Source: an uncultured Pelagibacteraceae bacterium
GTDB lineage: Bacteria; Pseudomonadota; Alphaproteobacteria; Pelagibacterales; Pelagibacteraceae
Direction of reading: 5' to 3'
Length of the DNA: 54,780 nt
Assembly: GCA_902554335.1 (NCBI GenBank)
Contig: CACDOD010000006.1
Coordinates: 1-54,780, forward strand
The notes beneath the pieces were generated by a model, which saw only the letters and a list, made by a program, of their open reading frames with translations, was not told the DNA's origin and ran no database searches. Position 1 is the stretch's first letter; each line of letters starts with the position of its first letter. Made by a program: the position numbers and the translations under genes. This document shows, in pieces, positions 23,153 through 32,411 of this stretch.

Positions 23153-24159
23153 TAATTGTTTATATTTTTCTTAATTTTTTCTATTAACTTGCCATCTACA
23201 GTTTTAACACATACATCTAAAGAATTTGCAAAACCTATATAATCAGTTGATCCGTGACTTTTGATGACCGGGGTTTCCAATCCCAATAAAATTGCACCGT
23301 TATATAATCTAGGATCTAATCTATTTTTAAATTTCCTAAGATTTAAAATATTTAAAAAACTTGATAATTTGGCTATTAAACCATTTGTTAATGCCTTTTT
23401 AAGCTCAGAAGAAATGAAGTTTGCTGTACCCTCAGCAGTTTTAAGTGCCACATTACCAGTAAAACCATCAGTAATAATTACATTAACTTTACCATCCATA
23501 ATATGATTGCCTTCAATGTATCCACAAAATTCATATAAATTATTCTTTTTATTTTCCATACTATGATAAGCTTTTTTGATTTTTTCATGTCCTTTAATTT
23601 CCTCAGAACCAATATTCAATAAAGCTACTTTAGATATATCATTTGGGTACAAAGCATTATGTAATGCTGCCCCCATTAAAGCAAAATCTTCAAAGTTTTT
23701 TTCATCACATTCAACATTTGCACCTAAATCTAAGACTATATTCATACTCACTTTGTTTGGCCATAAAGCGGCTAATGCAGGTTTGCTAATATTTTCAATC
23801 ATATTCATGTTTAGTTTAGAAATCACAAATAATGCACCAGTATTACCTGCTGAAATTACGACATTTGAATTTTTTTCTTTAACGTCATTAATAGATTTCC
23901 ACATACTAGTATTTTTCTTTTTTGCAGCAGATAATGGAGTGTCATTATTTTGTACAACATCTTCACATTCAATAATTTCATAAAATTGTCTTTTGATTGA
24001 ATTTTTTGAAATTTCATTTTCAATAATTGATTTTTTTCCAAAAATTCTAAAAAATACATTATTATTATTTTTTAAAAATTCAGAAATTCCGGCTATTATT
24101 TTGCTAGGTGAATTATCACCTCCCATTGCATCAACTGCAATAACTACTGAATTTGACAT
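23152..24159 (-). CDS. plsX: Phosphate acyltransferase PlsX
   Basis: This 335-residue enzyme converts acyl-ACP and phosphate to acyl-phosphate for glycerophospholipid synthesis. Signatures are VVIAVDAMGGDNSPSKIIAG at the start, SAGNTGALFVISKL, LDLGANVECDEKNF, GNHIMDGKVNVIITDGFTGNVALK and the end GSTDYIGFANSL. The usual plsX-fabH pair is broken: ihfA follows at once with a one-base overlap. rpmF lies 6 nt upstream. Confidence 0.97.
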   Translation of the reverse strand: MSNSVVIAVDAMGGDNSPSKIIAGISEFLKNNNNVFFRIFGKKSIIENEISKNSIKRQFYEIIECEDVVQNNDTPLSAAKKKNTSMWKSINDVKEKNSNVVISAGNTGALFVISKLNMNMIENISKPALAALWPNKVSMNIVLDLGANVECDEKNFEDFALMGAALHNALYPNDISKVALLNIGSEEIKGHEKIKKAYHSMENKKNNLYEFCGYIEGNHIMDGKVNVIITDGFTGNVALKTAEGTANFISSELKKALTNGLIAKLSSFLNILNLRKFKNRLDPRLYNGAILLGLETPVIKSHGSTDYIGFANSLDVCVKTVDGKLIEKIKKNINN

Positions 24160-24165
24160 AATAAA

Positions 24166-24345
24166 TTATTCTTTAGGATCTAAAACTTGTCTTCCCTTAT
24201 AAAATCCTGTTTTTAAATCTAAATGATGCGAGAGCCTATATTCTCCAGATTTTTTGTCTTCAATTATATTTTTTGGAGAGACCTTAATATGAGATCTTCT
24301 CTTTCCACTTCTTGATGGTGTTGTTTTACGTTTAGGTACAGCCAT
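24166..24345 (-). CDS. rpmF: 50S ribosomal protein L32
   Basis: This 59-residue frame gives [19 protein letters not shown], the invariant L32 start, followed by KDKK-like linker residues, [17 protein letters not shown] and a short acidic end. It lacks the zinc-binding cysteines of the other L32 type. Its order with plsX is universal in proteobacteria. It starts 2 nt downstream of the bc1-chaperone gene and ends 6 nt before plsX. The YceD/DUF177 gene often found upstream of rpmF is missing. Confidence 0.95.
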   Translation of the reverse strand: MAVPKRKTTPSRSGKRRSHIKVSPKNIIEDKKSGEYRLSHHLDLKTGFYKGRQVLDPKE

Positions 24346-24347
24346 AT

Positions 24348-24821
24348 TTAAAATTTAAATTCTTCTATATCTTTTGTAAAATAATTTAAAGGATTATTTT
24401 CGAAAAATATACTCAATTTATCAAAATAATTAACATAAAAGTTAATATTTTTAGGGTCATTAATTAAATTTAATAAAATTTCACTTTTTTTTACCTTATC
24501 ATAAGTTTGCCATTGATCAATTTTAGACAATATATCGTAAAAAAAATTCACATATTTTTTCATATTTTTATTAATTGAAGTATCACCATAACCAATCTCA
24601 CGAAGGTTAATTTCAATTTGTTTAAACGTAAAATCATGTATTTTTTGAAAGAAAACTTTAGATTCACGATTTTTAAAATTTTTTAAAAAAAAGGAAAAAT
24701 TTATTAATAAAAATGTAATTCTATCTGAAAAAGTTTCGTCATTATTTAAATTTAAATATAACGATTTATTTCTAGTTAATTTGATTAAATTATTGTAGAT
24801 TGTTAAATATTCTTTATTCAT
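24348..24821 (-). CDS. Ubiquinol-cytochrome c chaperone family protein (CBP3-like)
   Basis: The 157-residue protein carries the family signature [18 protein letters not shown] followed by [21 protein letters not shown], seen in CBP3/UQCC1-type assembly factors of the cytochrome bc1 complex. It has no signal peptide or membrane helix. Its place beside bamE and upstream of the rpmF-plsX run is typical of alphaproteobacteria. The start codon abuts the ATG of bamE with no bases between (CAT|ATG), so its promoter must lie within bamE. It is probably needed for cytochrome b synthesis or assembly, by homology only. Confidence 0.85.
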   Translation of the reverse strand: MNKEYLTIYNNLIKLTRNKSLYLNLNNDETFSDRITFLLINFSFFLKNFKNRESKVFFQKIHDFTFKQIEINLREIGYGDTSINKNMKKYVNFFYDILSKIDQWQTYDKVKKSEILLNLINDPKNINFYVNYFDKLSIFFENNPLNYFTKDIEEFKF

Positions 24822-25268
24822 ATGAAAAAAATTATAATTTTTATTTTTTTAATTACAATAAGTTGTGGTAACAATAAAGTTGTAAAAAACCATGGTATTA
24901 TAGCTTTAGAAAAAAAATCAGATGAAATTTTACCATCAAAATCAAATAAAAACGATGTTTTAGACATTTTAGGAAAACCATCAACTATAAGTTTATTCGA
25001 TAAAAATTCTTGGTTTTACATGGAAAGTGAAAAAGTTAATCAATCCTTATTCAAATTAGGAAAATCAAAAATTCAAAAAAATAATGTATTATTAATTTCC
25101 TTTAACGATTATGGAATTGTAGATACTAAAAAAATTTATACAATTAAAGATATGAAAAAATTAAATATTGTTAAAAACACTACAGTAAAAAAATATGACG
25201 AAACATCTTTTGCAGGTAAACTACTTAAAAGTTTAGACCAAAAAATAAATGCTCCTAAAAATAAATAA
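24822..25268 (+). CDS. bamE: BamE/SmpA-family outer-membrane assembly lipoprotein
   Basis: This 148-residue protein has a hydrophobic signal IIIFIFLITISC with a loose lipobox ending in Cys15. A BamE fold follows: LPSKSNKNDVLDILGKPSTISLFDKNSWFYMES, then LLISFNDYGIVD. BamE is a small subunit of the beta-barrel assembly machine on the periplasmic face of the outer membrane. The tail from about residue 115 is longer than in E. coli. Its start codon touches that of the divergent bc1-chaperone gene. It ends 10 nt before the convergent hppA stop. Confidence 0.86.
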   Translation: MKKIIIFIFLITISCGNNKVVKNHGIIALEKKSDEILPSKSNKNDVLDILGKPSTISLFDKNSWFYMESEKVNQSLFKLGKSKIQKNNVLLISFNDYGIVDTKKIYTIKDMKKLNIVKNTTVKKYDETSFAGKLLKSLDQKINAPKNK

Positions 25269-25278
25269 GATAATTAAT

Positions 25279-27378
25279 TTATCCAGCAATCACAGCCAAT
25301 AGTAATAATGCGACAATGTTTGTAATTTTTATCATTGGATTAACAGCGGGTCCAGCAGTATCTTTATATGGATCACCAACAGTATCACCTGTTACTGCTG
25401 CTTTATGAGCGTCAGAACCCTTTCCCCCAAAATTACCGTCTTCAATATATTTTTTTGCATTGTCCCAAGCACCACCTCCAGCTGTCATAGATATCGCAAC
25501 AAATAAACCTGTAATAATTACTCCTAGCAACATCGCACCAACAGATGCAAGTGCTGCTACTTGACCACCAATTCCATAAATAATAAAGTATAAGACGATT
25601 GGTGACAAAACAGGCAATAATGATGGGATAATCATTTCTTTGATCGCGGCGATAGTTAATAAATCAACTAATTTAGCATAATCTGGTTTTTGTTTTCTTT
25701 TCATTATACCTGGAAATTTTTTAAATTGTCTTCTTACTTCAAGCACAACAGCTCCACCTGCTCTACCTACTGCTTGCATTCCCATTGATCCAAATAAATA
25801 TGGCAACATACCACCAACTAATAAACCTACAACAACAAATGGATTAGAAAGATCAAATGTAACAATTATACCTTCTAAATTTGAGCCTGCAATTTTTGAA
25901 AAATGTTTAATATCTTCAGTATAGGCTGCAAATAATACTAATGCACCTAATCCTGCAGATCCAATTGCGTAACCTTTTGTTACAGCTTTTGTTGTGTTGC
26001 CTACAGCATCAAGTGCATCTGTAGTTTTTCTCACTTTATTAGGTAATTTTGACATTTCTGCGATACCACCAGCGTTATCTGTTACTGGTCCATAAGCGTC
26101 TAATGCTACAACCATTCCAGCTAAAGCCAACATTGATGTAACTGCTATAGCAATACCAAATAAACCCGCAATTGAGTTAGTAATCAATATACCTGATACA
26201 ATAATAATTGCAGGTATAGCAGTAGCTTCAAGTGATATTGCCAATCCTTGAATTACATTTGTACCATGTCCAGTCGTTGAAGACATGGCAACACTTTTTA
26301 CAGGTCTATAACCTGTGCCCGTGTAGTATTCTGTTACCCATATGATTAATCCAGTAATTATTAAGCCAATTACTCCACAGTAATACAGACTTAATCCAGT
26401 AAATTCTTTACTACCTATGTTATAAACTTTATTTAATCCCAATACATAATCTGTTATTGGATACAGGATGATTAATGATGTTATTGCTGTTACAACAAAA
26501 CCTTTATAAAGGGCTGCCATTATATTTTTTGATTTACCTAACTTTACAAAATATGTACCTAAAATTGATGTTAAAATACAAGCACCACCGATTGTTAGTG
26601 GATATACCATCATATTTAAGTCACCAACAAAAAATATTGATGAAAGAACCATGGTCGCTACAATAGTTACAGCATAAGTTTCGAATAAGTCTGCAGCCAT
26701 ACCAGCACAATCACCGACGTTATCACCAACGTTGTCTGCAATTACAGCAGGATTCCTCGGATCGTCTTCTGGTATACCAGCCTCAACTTTTCCTACAAGA
26801 TCAGCACCTACATCAGCGCCTTTAGTAAATATTCCGCCTCCCAATCTAGCAAAAATAGATATAAGAGATGCTCCAAAACCAAGTGCTACTAGTGCATTCA
26901 CTATTTCTCTCTCATCTACTCCGAATGACAACAATAAATAATAATAAACTGCAATAGATAATAACGCTAAACCTGCAACCAACATTCCTGTAACTGCGCC
27001 AGATTTAAATGCTACATTGAGACCTTCATTCAAACCTTTTCTAGATGCTTCAGCTGTTCTTACATTTGCTTGAACAGATACCAACATACCAACATAACCT
27101 GCAATTCCTGACAATGCTGCACCAATCAAATAACCCAATCCAACTAAAAGATTAAATGCAAAAGTTATAATAACAAGCACAACAGCACCGACGATAGCGA
27201 TGGTTTTGTATTGTCTGTTTAAATATGCTTTTGCTCCTATTTGAATAGCAGAAGCTATTTCTTGCATTTTTGCATTACCCGGACTTGAGTTTGAAATATT
27301 TTTACCAGTTATAAAACCATAAACTATTGATAATAAACCTGCTAATATTGTGTAACCTAGTATTGTTTCTGCATTCAT
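25279..27378 (-). CDS. hppA: Proton-translocating membrane pyrophosphatase
   Basis: This 699-residue polytopic protein pumps H+ across the membrane using pyrophosphate. The catalytic loop has [21 protein letters not shown] and [22 protein letters not shown]; the late [10 protein letters not shown] and [15 protein letters not shown] are also diagnostic. In [12 protein letters not shown] the Lys after GNTT is the residue that, by established family rules, marks the K+-independent H+-pumping class, as opposed to Ala in K+-dependent enzymes. Such pumps recover energy from biosynthetic pyrophosphate, fitting an oligotroph. AAGG lies 10 nt before the ATG. The gene follows thiL with an 83-bp gap. 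Confidence 0.97.
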   Translation of the reverse strand: MNAETILGYTILAGLLSIVYGFITGKNISNSSPGNAKMQEIASAIQIGAKAYLNRQYKTIAIVGAVVLVIITFAFNLLVGLGYLIGAALSGIAGYVGMLVSVQANVRTAEASRKGLNEGLNVAFKSGAVTGMLVAGLALLSIAVYYYLLLSFGVDEREIVNALVALGFGASLISIFARLGGGIFTKGADVGADLVGKVEAGIPEDDPRNPAVIADNVGDNVGDCAGMAADLFETYAVTIVATMVLSSIFFVGDLNMMVYPLTIGGACILTSILGTYFVKLGKSKNIMAALYKGFVVTAITSLIILYPITDYVLGLNKVYNIGSKEFTGLSLYYCGVIGLIITGLIIWVTEYYTGTGYRPVKSVAMSSTTGHGTNVIQGLAISLEATAIPAIIIVSGILITNSIAGLFGIAIAVTSMLALAGMVVALDAYGPVTDNAGGIAEMSKLPNKVRKTTDALDAVGNTTKAVTKGYAIGSAGLGALVLFAAYTEDIKHFSKIAGSNLEGIIVTFDLSNPFVVVGLLVGGMLPYLFGSMGMQAVGRAGGAVVLEVRRQFKKFPGIMKRKQKPDYAKLVDLLTIAAIKEMIIPSLLPVLSPIVLYFIIYGIGGQVAALASVGAMLLGVIITGLFVAISMTAGGGAWDNAKKYIEDGNFGGKGSDAHKAAVTGDTVGDPYKDTAGPAVNPMIKITNIVALLLLAVIAG

Positions 27379-27461
27379 AATTATTAACCTTATTTGCTAG
27401 TATGTTGTTATTTATAAAAATCGGACATTACAAAAAAAACTCTAAAAGGCAATAAATAATC

Positions 27462-28415
27462 TTAATTAAAACTATGTATATATCCTTGATAATTATCAAT
27501 TTTTTTTAAATAGTTACTAAATTTCAAATAATTTGCACTTCTTGAAGTAATATAACCAATTCTAGTAATCTTTTGATTCCATTTTTTTGCATATTTATTT
27601 ATTATTTTTCGGTGTTTTTTTTTTGAAGTAAATAAAATTTGATAATCATCACCATTGAATAAGAATTTTTTTGCTGAAATTTTATTTTTTTTCTCTAGTT
27701 GATTAAAATAATTTGACCTAGGTAAAACGTTAAAATCTAAAATATAACCTAGTTTTTTATTTCCAATAAGTTTTTTTAAATCTAGTAAAAGACCATCTGA
27801 AACATCCATTGAGGATGATGCAAATTTGTTTAGTTCATTATGAAAACCGAATGATAAATTTGGTTTAAAATAACTATTAATAAAATATTTTTTTATTTTA
27901 GATGATGATTTTATTTTTTTTTTTAAAAAACATAAACCAACAAAAGAATCTCCAATATTACCAGTCAAATAGATATCATCATTTAAATTACATTCGCTAC
28001 GTCTTATTATTTTTTTAGAGTAACCAATAGCACATATTGTAAATGATGTTTTTTTTGAAGATACAGTATCACCTCCAACTAATGAGAATTTATATTTTTT
28101 TTGTTCTTCATCAATAGATTTAATTATTGTTTTTATTTTTTTTTTACTAAAGTCATCTTTTGTACCAGAAAAAGATATTAACAAAAATTTAGGATTTGCA
28201 CCCTTTGAAATAATATCTGATATTGAAGATCTGATAGCTTTTTTTATAACTAGTTTAGGATTTTTAAAGTCGATGTAATGAATATTTTCATTATAAGTAT
28301 CAATGGAAATTACAAGTAATTTTTTTTTATCGAAAAAAACATCATCATTGAGGTTATGAGAATATGAATTATTAACAATTTTTTTTAAATGATTAATAAT
28401 TTCTAATTCATTCAT
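27462..28415 (-). CDS. thiL: Thiamine-monophosphate kinase
   Basis: The 317-residue protein phosphorylates thiamine monophosphate to the active diphosphate. It shows LNDDVFFDKKKLLVISIDTYNE (Asp metal site; the usual D-T-x-x-E-x-x-H-F is altered to DTYNENIHYID), ISDIISKGANPKFLLISFS, VGGDTVSSKKTSFTICAIG, the glycine-rich LTGNIGDSFVG and SMDVSDGLLLDL. It starts 1 nt after nusB and is the last gene of the riboflavin-thiamine operon. Confidence 0.92.
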   Translation of the reverse strand: MNELEIINHLKKIVNNSYSHNLNDDVFFDKKKLLVISIDTYNENIHYIDFKNPKLVIKKAIRSSISDIISKGANPKFLLISFSGTKDDFSKKKIKTIIKSIDEEQKKYKFSLVGGDTVSSKKTSFTICAIGYSKKIIRRSECNLNDDIYLTGNIGDSFVGLCFLKKKIKSSSKIKKYFINSYFKPNLSFGFHNELNKFASSSMDVSDGLLLDLKKLIGNKKLGYILDFNVLPRSNYFNQLEKKNKISAKKFLFNGDDYQILFTSKKKHRKIINKYAKKWNQKITRIGYITSRSANYLKFSNYLKKIDNYQGYIHSFN

Positions 28416-28416
28416 T

Positions 28417-28803
28417 TTATAATTTTTTTGCTAAACTGTCTAATATTGCATTTAAATATTTAGTTTGAGAGTTATTTAAAAAAAAATTGGATACATTCAA
28501 ATATTCTTTAATTATTATTTTTCTAGATAAATTTGGTTTATACATGAGTTCAAAAATTGCACACTGAATAATAATTTTGAAAATATTATCTAAATTATTG
28601 AGATTAAAATCTTTTTCAATATGTTTAATTTCGTCGTTTATTAATTCTAATCTTTCAATAGTGCCAAGAGAAACATCTTTAATAAATTTCTTAAACCTAT
28701 GTTTTTCAAAAATTACATTTTGATCTTTATTAACTATTTGACCATATACTTTTTGTATAATTAAAACTCTTGGATTTTTTGCAGGTTTAAATTTATATTT
28801 CAT
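28417..28803 (-). CDS. nusB: Transcription antitermination protein NusB
   Basis: This 128-residue all-helical protein fits NusB: NPRVLIIQKVYGQIVNK (the A-R-x-x-A-x-Q-x-L-Y equivalent), DEIKHIEKDF, and the well-kept C-terminal half IIQCAIFELMYKPNLSRKIIIKEYLNVSNFF followed by YLNAILDSLAKKL. NusB binds boxA RNA with S10 in rRNA antitermination. It overlaps ribH by 4 nt, the usual ribH-nusB pair. Confidence 0.92.
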   Translation of the reverse strand: MKYKFKPAKNPRVLIIQKVYGQIVNKDQNVIFEKHRFKKFIKDVSLGTIERLELINDEIKHIEKDFNLNNLDNIFKIIIQCAIFELMYKPNLSRKIIIKEYLNVSNFFLNNSQTKYLNAILDSLAKKL

Positions 28804-29204
28804 TTATTATTTAAAATTGAAATTACACCTTTGGCTACTTCCTTGCCCTTATTTTTTTTTGTGATTGAGGCTCTAAAATTTGCTTGTTTTAAGTTTTTAC
28901 AAGTTAATAAACCAAATCCTATTGGTTTTTTTGATTTAATTGAAAGATTCATTAATGCAGATGTTACTGTTTGTGATAAGAAGTAGTAATGATCAGTCTC
29001 ACCTTTAATAATACAGCCTAATGCAATAAAAGCATTATATTTTTTCAAATTAATTGAAATAATAGTGGGAATTTCAAAAGCACCAGAGACAAATTTAATT
29101 TTTATATTGTTGTAACCATTTTTTTTTAGCTCTTTTATACAACCATTTAGTAGATTTTTTGAAATCTTTTTATAATAATCAGAAACTACAATACATATTT
29201 TCAT
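28800..29204 (-). CDS. ribH: 6,7-dimethyl-8-ribityllumazine synthase
   Basis: The 134-residue protein has the lumazine synthase motifs: IVVSDYYKKISKNLLNGCIKEL, KFVSGAFEIPTIIS, ALGCIIKGETDHYYFLSQTV with the catalytic His, and PIGFGLLTCKNLKQA. It condenses the ribityl-aminouracil with 3,4-dihydroxy-2-butanone 4-phosphate (the product of the adjacent ribB domain). It overlaps ribB by 4 nt upstream and nusB by 4 nt downstream. Confidence 0.96.
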   Translation of the reverse strand: MKICIVVSDYYKKISKNLLNGCIKELKKNGYNNIKIKFVSGAFEIPTIISINLKKYNAFIALGCIIKGETDHYYFLSQTVTSALMNLSIKSKKPIGFGLLTCKNLKQANFRASITKKNKGKEVAKGVISILNNK

Positions 29205-30301
29205 ATTATCTCTTGTTTGGTAATTGATAAATTATAACCTTCTAGTCCTATAACCTTCTTTTTGGATTTTGTAACTAAAATCATGTCTTTAACATTCAAA
29301 TTTTTTAAAATTTGAGCACCAAGTCCATAATTTCTGATTAATTTATCTTTTCCTTTCCTGTAATATTTTTTATTTTGATAGTCTTTTAATGTAGCAGATA
29401 CCGATTTTAAATTTGGATCTTTTATAAAAACAAGTATGCAATTTTTAAAACTTTTAAAATAAGTAACTGTTTTATTGAATGAATTTGGAATTTTATCTCC
29501 TAATAGGTAATTCTGAACAACATTTGAAGAGATAACTCTAACACGGGGAACCATTTTTTTACTTACTTTTCCTTTAATTAAAGCAAAATGTTCCGAACCG
29601 TCTATTATATTTTCATAAATTTTAATTTTAAATTTCTGCTTTGCTAAAATAATACTAGAAGTTTTTTTTAGTTTTATAAATTTTTCTTTTTTAAGTCTAT
29701 ATGCGATTAAATCTTCAATTTTTCCAATTGCTAACTTATGTTTTTTTGCAAAAGTAATTAACTCGTCACCTTTAGCCATCGATCCATCTTCATTCATAAT
29801 TTCACAAATAACTGCTGAAGAATTTTTTCTTGCAAGTTTAGATATATCAACTGATGCTTCTGTATGACCTGCTCTAATTAGAACTCCACCATCTCTAGCA
29901 ACTATTGGAAAAACATGACCAGGTGATACTATATCTTTTTTGGATACTTTTGATTGAGTTGCCACTTTTATTGTTGTTGCCCTGTCTTTGGCAGATATAC
30001 CAGTTGATATTCCTTTTTTTGCCTCTATCGATACAGTAAACGCTGTTTGATTTCTAGATTCATTTTTTGGTGACATATAATTTAAATTTAGTTTTTTTGC
30101 TTGTGAGGAGTCTATGGCTAAACAAATAAGACCCCTTCCATATTTAGCCATAAAGTTTATTTTATTAGCATTAACATCTTTTGCTGAAAAAACTAAATCA
30201 CCTTCATTTTCACGATTTTCATCATCAACTAAAATATACATTTTGCCCTTTTTTGCCTCAGAAATAATTTTTTCTATGGAGTTAAATTTTAATTTTTTCA
30301 T
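29201..30301 (-). CDS. ribB: 3,4-dihydroxy-2-butanone 4-phosphate synthase with inactive GTP cyclohydrolase II-like domain (RibBX-type)
   Basis: This is a 366-residue protein. Residues 1-205 form a complete DHBP synthase: ILVDDENRENEGDLVFSA, RGLICLAI, GISAKDRATTIK, SPGHVFPIVARDGGVLIRAGHTEASVDI. The C-terminal part (about 210-366) is RibA-like in outline and keeps RNYGLGAQILKNLNVKD and GLEGYNL, but the zinc Cys cluster and the RQEGRG-type catalytic loop are gone (RVRVISSNVVQN and VFIKDPNLKS occupy those places). It should make the four-carbon unit but not open GTP. RibB fused to a dead RibA-like domain has been called RibBX in other proteobacteria. Confidence 0.93.
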   Translation of the reverse strand: MKKLKFNSIEKIISEAKKGKMYILVDDENRENEGDLVFSAKDVNANKINFMAKYGRGLICLAIDSSQAKKLNLNYMSPKNESRNQTAFTVSIEAKKGISTGISAKDRATTIKVATQSKVSKKDIVSPGHVFPIVARDGGVLIRAGHTEASVDISKLARKNSSAVICEIMNEDGSMAKGDELITFAKKHKLAIGKIEDLIAYRLKKEKFIKLKKTSSIILAKQKFKIKIYENIIDGSEHFALIKGKVSKKMVPRVRVISSNVVQNYLLGDKIPNSFNKTVTYFKSFKNCILVFIKDPNLKSVSATLKDYQNKKYYRKGKDKLIRNYGLGAQILKNLNVKDMILVTKSKKKVIGLEGYNLSITKQEII

Positions 30302-30882
30302 ACAATGTAATTTTTGACGTATTTTGATAAAATATCAAATTCAATATTCACTAAACTGTTTTTTTTAATATCTGATAAATTAGTTAATTTTAGTGTATGT
30401 GGAATTAACCAAATCTGAAAACCCTTTTTTGTAATTTTTGATATAGTTAATGAAACACCATTAATCAAAATAGAAGCTTTAATTACAAGATTTTTTTTTT
30501 CTTTATAATTCAAGCCAAATTCTAAAATTCTAGAAGCTCCTTTTCTTTTTATATTAAGCAATTTGGAAGTGGTATCAACATGACCTTGGCAAATATGACC
30601 AGATATGTCTTGACCAAATTTTAATGGGAGCTCTAGGTTAATATTATCACCTATTTTTAAATATTTAAACCTAGATCGATTAATAGTTTCATGTAAAAGA
30701 TAGAACTCAAGAATTTTTTTCTTATATGAAACTAAAGTTAAACATACTCCATCACAAGCGATGGACATTCCTACTTTTTTTTTATTCAACGCAATTTTTG
30801 AATAAATAAATATAGATTTACCTTTTTTAGTAACTGATATTTTTTTTACAGTACCGCGATTATAAATAATTCCGTTAAACAT
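30298..30882 (-). CDS. ribE: Riboflavin synthase (alpha chain)
   Basis: This 194-residue enzyme is made of two lumazine-binding barrels. The start MFNGIIYNRGTVKKI corresponds to the usual MFTGI, the first repeat has VGMSIACDGVCLTLV and ELPLKFGQDISGHICQGHVDTTSKL, and the second has ILINGVSLTISKITKKGFQIWLIPHTLKLTNL. It converts two ribityllumazines to riboflavin. The gene is also called ribC in some species. It overlaps ribB by 4 nt and follows ribD by 4 nt. Confidence 0.95.
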   Translation of the reverse strand: MFNGIIYNRGTVKKISVTKKGKSIFIYSKIALNKKKVGMSIACDGVCLTLVSYKKKILEFYLLHETINRSRFKYLKIGDNINLELPLKFGQDISGHICQGHVDTTSKLLNIKRKGASRILEFGLNYKEKKNLVIKASILINGVSLTISKITKKGFQIWLIPHTLKLTNLSDIKKNSLVNIEFDILSKYVKNYIV

Positions 30883-30886
30883 ATAT

Positions 30887-31972
30887 TTAGTAATAATGTA
30901 TTAAATTATCTTTATCTAAAAAAATTTCATTATATTTTATTTTTTTAAATTTTTTTGATAATTTTGATTTTATTCCATTTATTTTTATAGAACCTGTTTT
31001 ATTAAGCGATTGTGGTGAAATAAACAAATAAAATTCCTTGAATAGATTATCCTTTAAAAGTGACAAGGTTAATGTTTTTCCTCCCTCTACTAGAAGTGAA
31101 GATATTTCATATTTAAATAATTTTTTTAATATAAAACTAAAATTTAGTTTATTATTATGAAGTGGAGTATAAATTAATATTATTTTTTTTGATTTAAGTA
31201 GCTTAATTTTATTTTTATCAATTTTGTTATAAAATAGATAAGTTCTATTAAACTTAGCATTTTTAACTATATAGGAATTAATATTAATTTTTAGATTTTT
31301 ATCCAGAATAGCAACTTGTGGTGAAGAGTTTTTTAGACCATCAATTCTACAATCAAGTTTTGGGTTGTCATCATTAATAGTTTTAGAAGTAGACAGAATA
31401 CAATTAACTTTACTACGTAAAATATGCGTGGTTCTTAAAGAAAGTTCATTAGTTATATATTTTTTATTTAGATTTTTTGTATAAAAATCTTTAGATATTG
31501 CAAGTTTACCATAAACTACGGGTATCTGATTTATTTTTGAATAAAAATAATTTTTGTAGATATCTTTTGAAATATTATTAAGTATATTTTTTTTAACTTC
31601 AATTTTACTAGATTTTAAAATTTTATAAGCTTTACCAGAAGTACGTTCATCAACATCTTCGGCAGAATAAACCACTTTTTTAACCTTAGAATTAATGAGT
31701 TCATTTACACATGGAGGGGTTTTTCCAAAATGTGAACATGGTTCAAGTGAAATATATATTGTAGAATTTTTTTTATCTTTAAAAGTTAGTTTATTTAAAG
31801 CATTTACTTCAGCATGTGGTCTACCTGAAAAATTTGTCGATCCAAAAGACAAAACTTTATTATTTTTTACTATAATTGCACCCACAGAAGGATTTGGGCC
31901 ACTATAACCTAAGTAATTTTTTGCTAAATTATTAGCAAGATTAATAAAATATTTATCTTTTTTTATAGACAT
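30887..31972 (-). CDS. ribD: Bifunctional riboflavin deaminase/reductase RibD
   Basis: The 361-residue protein has an N-terminal zinc deaminase ([44 protein letters not shown]), then a dihydrofolate-reductase-like domain from about residue 150 ([52 protein letters not shown]). It performs the second and third steps of riboflavin synthesis. Its 5' end overlaps the end of nrdR by 20 nt; [18 protein letters not shown] is the natural start. Confidence 0.95.
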   Translation of the reverse strand: MSIKKDKYFINLANNLAKNYLGYSGPNPSVGAIIVKNNKVLSFGSTNFSGRPHAEVNALNKLTFKDKKNSTIYISLEPCSHFGKTPPCVNELINSKVKKVVYSAEDVDERTSGKAYKILKSSKIEVKKNILNNISKDIYKNYFYSKINQIPVVYGKLAISKDFYTKNLNKKYITNELSLRTTHILRSKVNCILSTSKTINDDNPKLDCRIDGLKNSSPQVAILDKNLKININSYIVKNAKFNRTYLFYNKIDKNKIKLLKSKKIILIYTPLHNNKLNFSFILKKLFKYEISSLLVEGGKTLTLSLLKDNLFKEFYLFISPQSLNKTGSIKINGIKSKLSKKFKKIKYNEIFLDKDNLIHYY

Positions 31973-32411
31973 CTATTCTGTCTACGAATGTTACAAAGTC
32001 TTTTTCTTCTCTAAAGTTTCTATAAACAGAAGCAAAACGAACATAAGCAACTGGATCTAAATTTTTTAAAGCATCCATTACCATTGTCCCTATTGTATTG
32101 GAGGAAATTTCATTTTGTCCCAATTCTTCTAAGGATCTTGATATTTTGGTTATAAATTTTTCAATAGTGTCAGTATCTATTGGCCTTTTCTTTAAAGCAA
32201 TATAAATGGATTTGGATAATTTATCTCTATCAAATGGAGATTTTCTTCCATTCTTTTTTATAACCATTATTTCTCTATATTGAATTCTTTCAAACGTAGT
32301 AAATCTTTCACCACAGCTACATAATCTTCTTCTTCTTATTGCAGTACCATCTTCTGTTGGTCGAGAGTCTACAACCGATGTCTCGCCTTTTTTTTCACAT
32401 GGACAAATCAT
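31953..32411 (-). CDS. nrdR: Ribonucleotide reductase repressor NrdR, with unusual zinc knuckles
   Basis: This 152-residue protein keeps the NrdR layout: zinc ribbon with [47 protein letters not shown] and an ATP-cone through [16 protein letters not shown]. It represses ribonucleotide reductase genes according to dATP/ATP levels. The four zinc Cys are spaced Cys3-Pro-Cys5 and Cys-Ser-Cys (CPCEKK and LCSCGERF), whereas the family has two CxxC pairs. I checked the codons; no frameshift is involved. It starts 1 nt before the glyA stop region on the same strand and is followed by ribD, as in many alphaproteobacteria. Confidence 0.95.
   Translation of the reverse strand: MICPCEKKGETSVVDSRPTEDGTAIRRRRLCSCGERFTTFERIQYREIMVIKKNGRKSPFDRDKLSKSIYIALKKRPIDTDTIEKFITKISRSLEELGQNEISSNTIGTMVMDALKNLDPVAYVRFASVYRNFREEKDFVTFVDRIDVYKKR

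Noticed and set aside
23576-23983. 135-residue plus-strand frame inside plsX
   Set aside because: It is antisense to conserved PlsX motifs; hydrophobic composition is the complement of Lys/Asn/Glu-rich coding.
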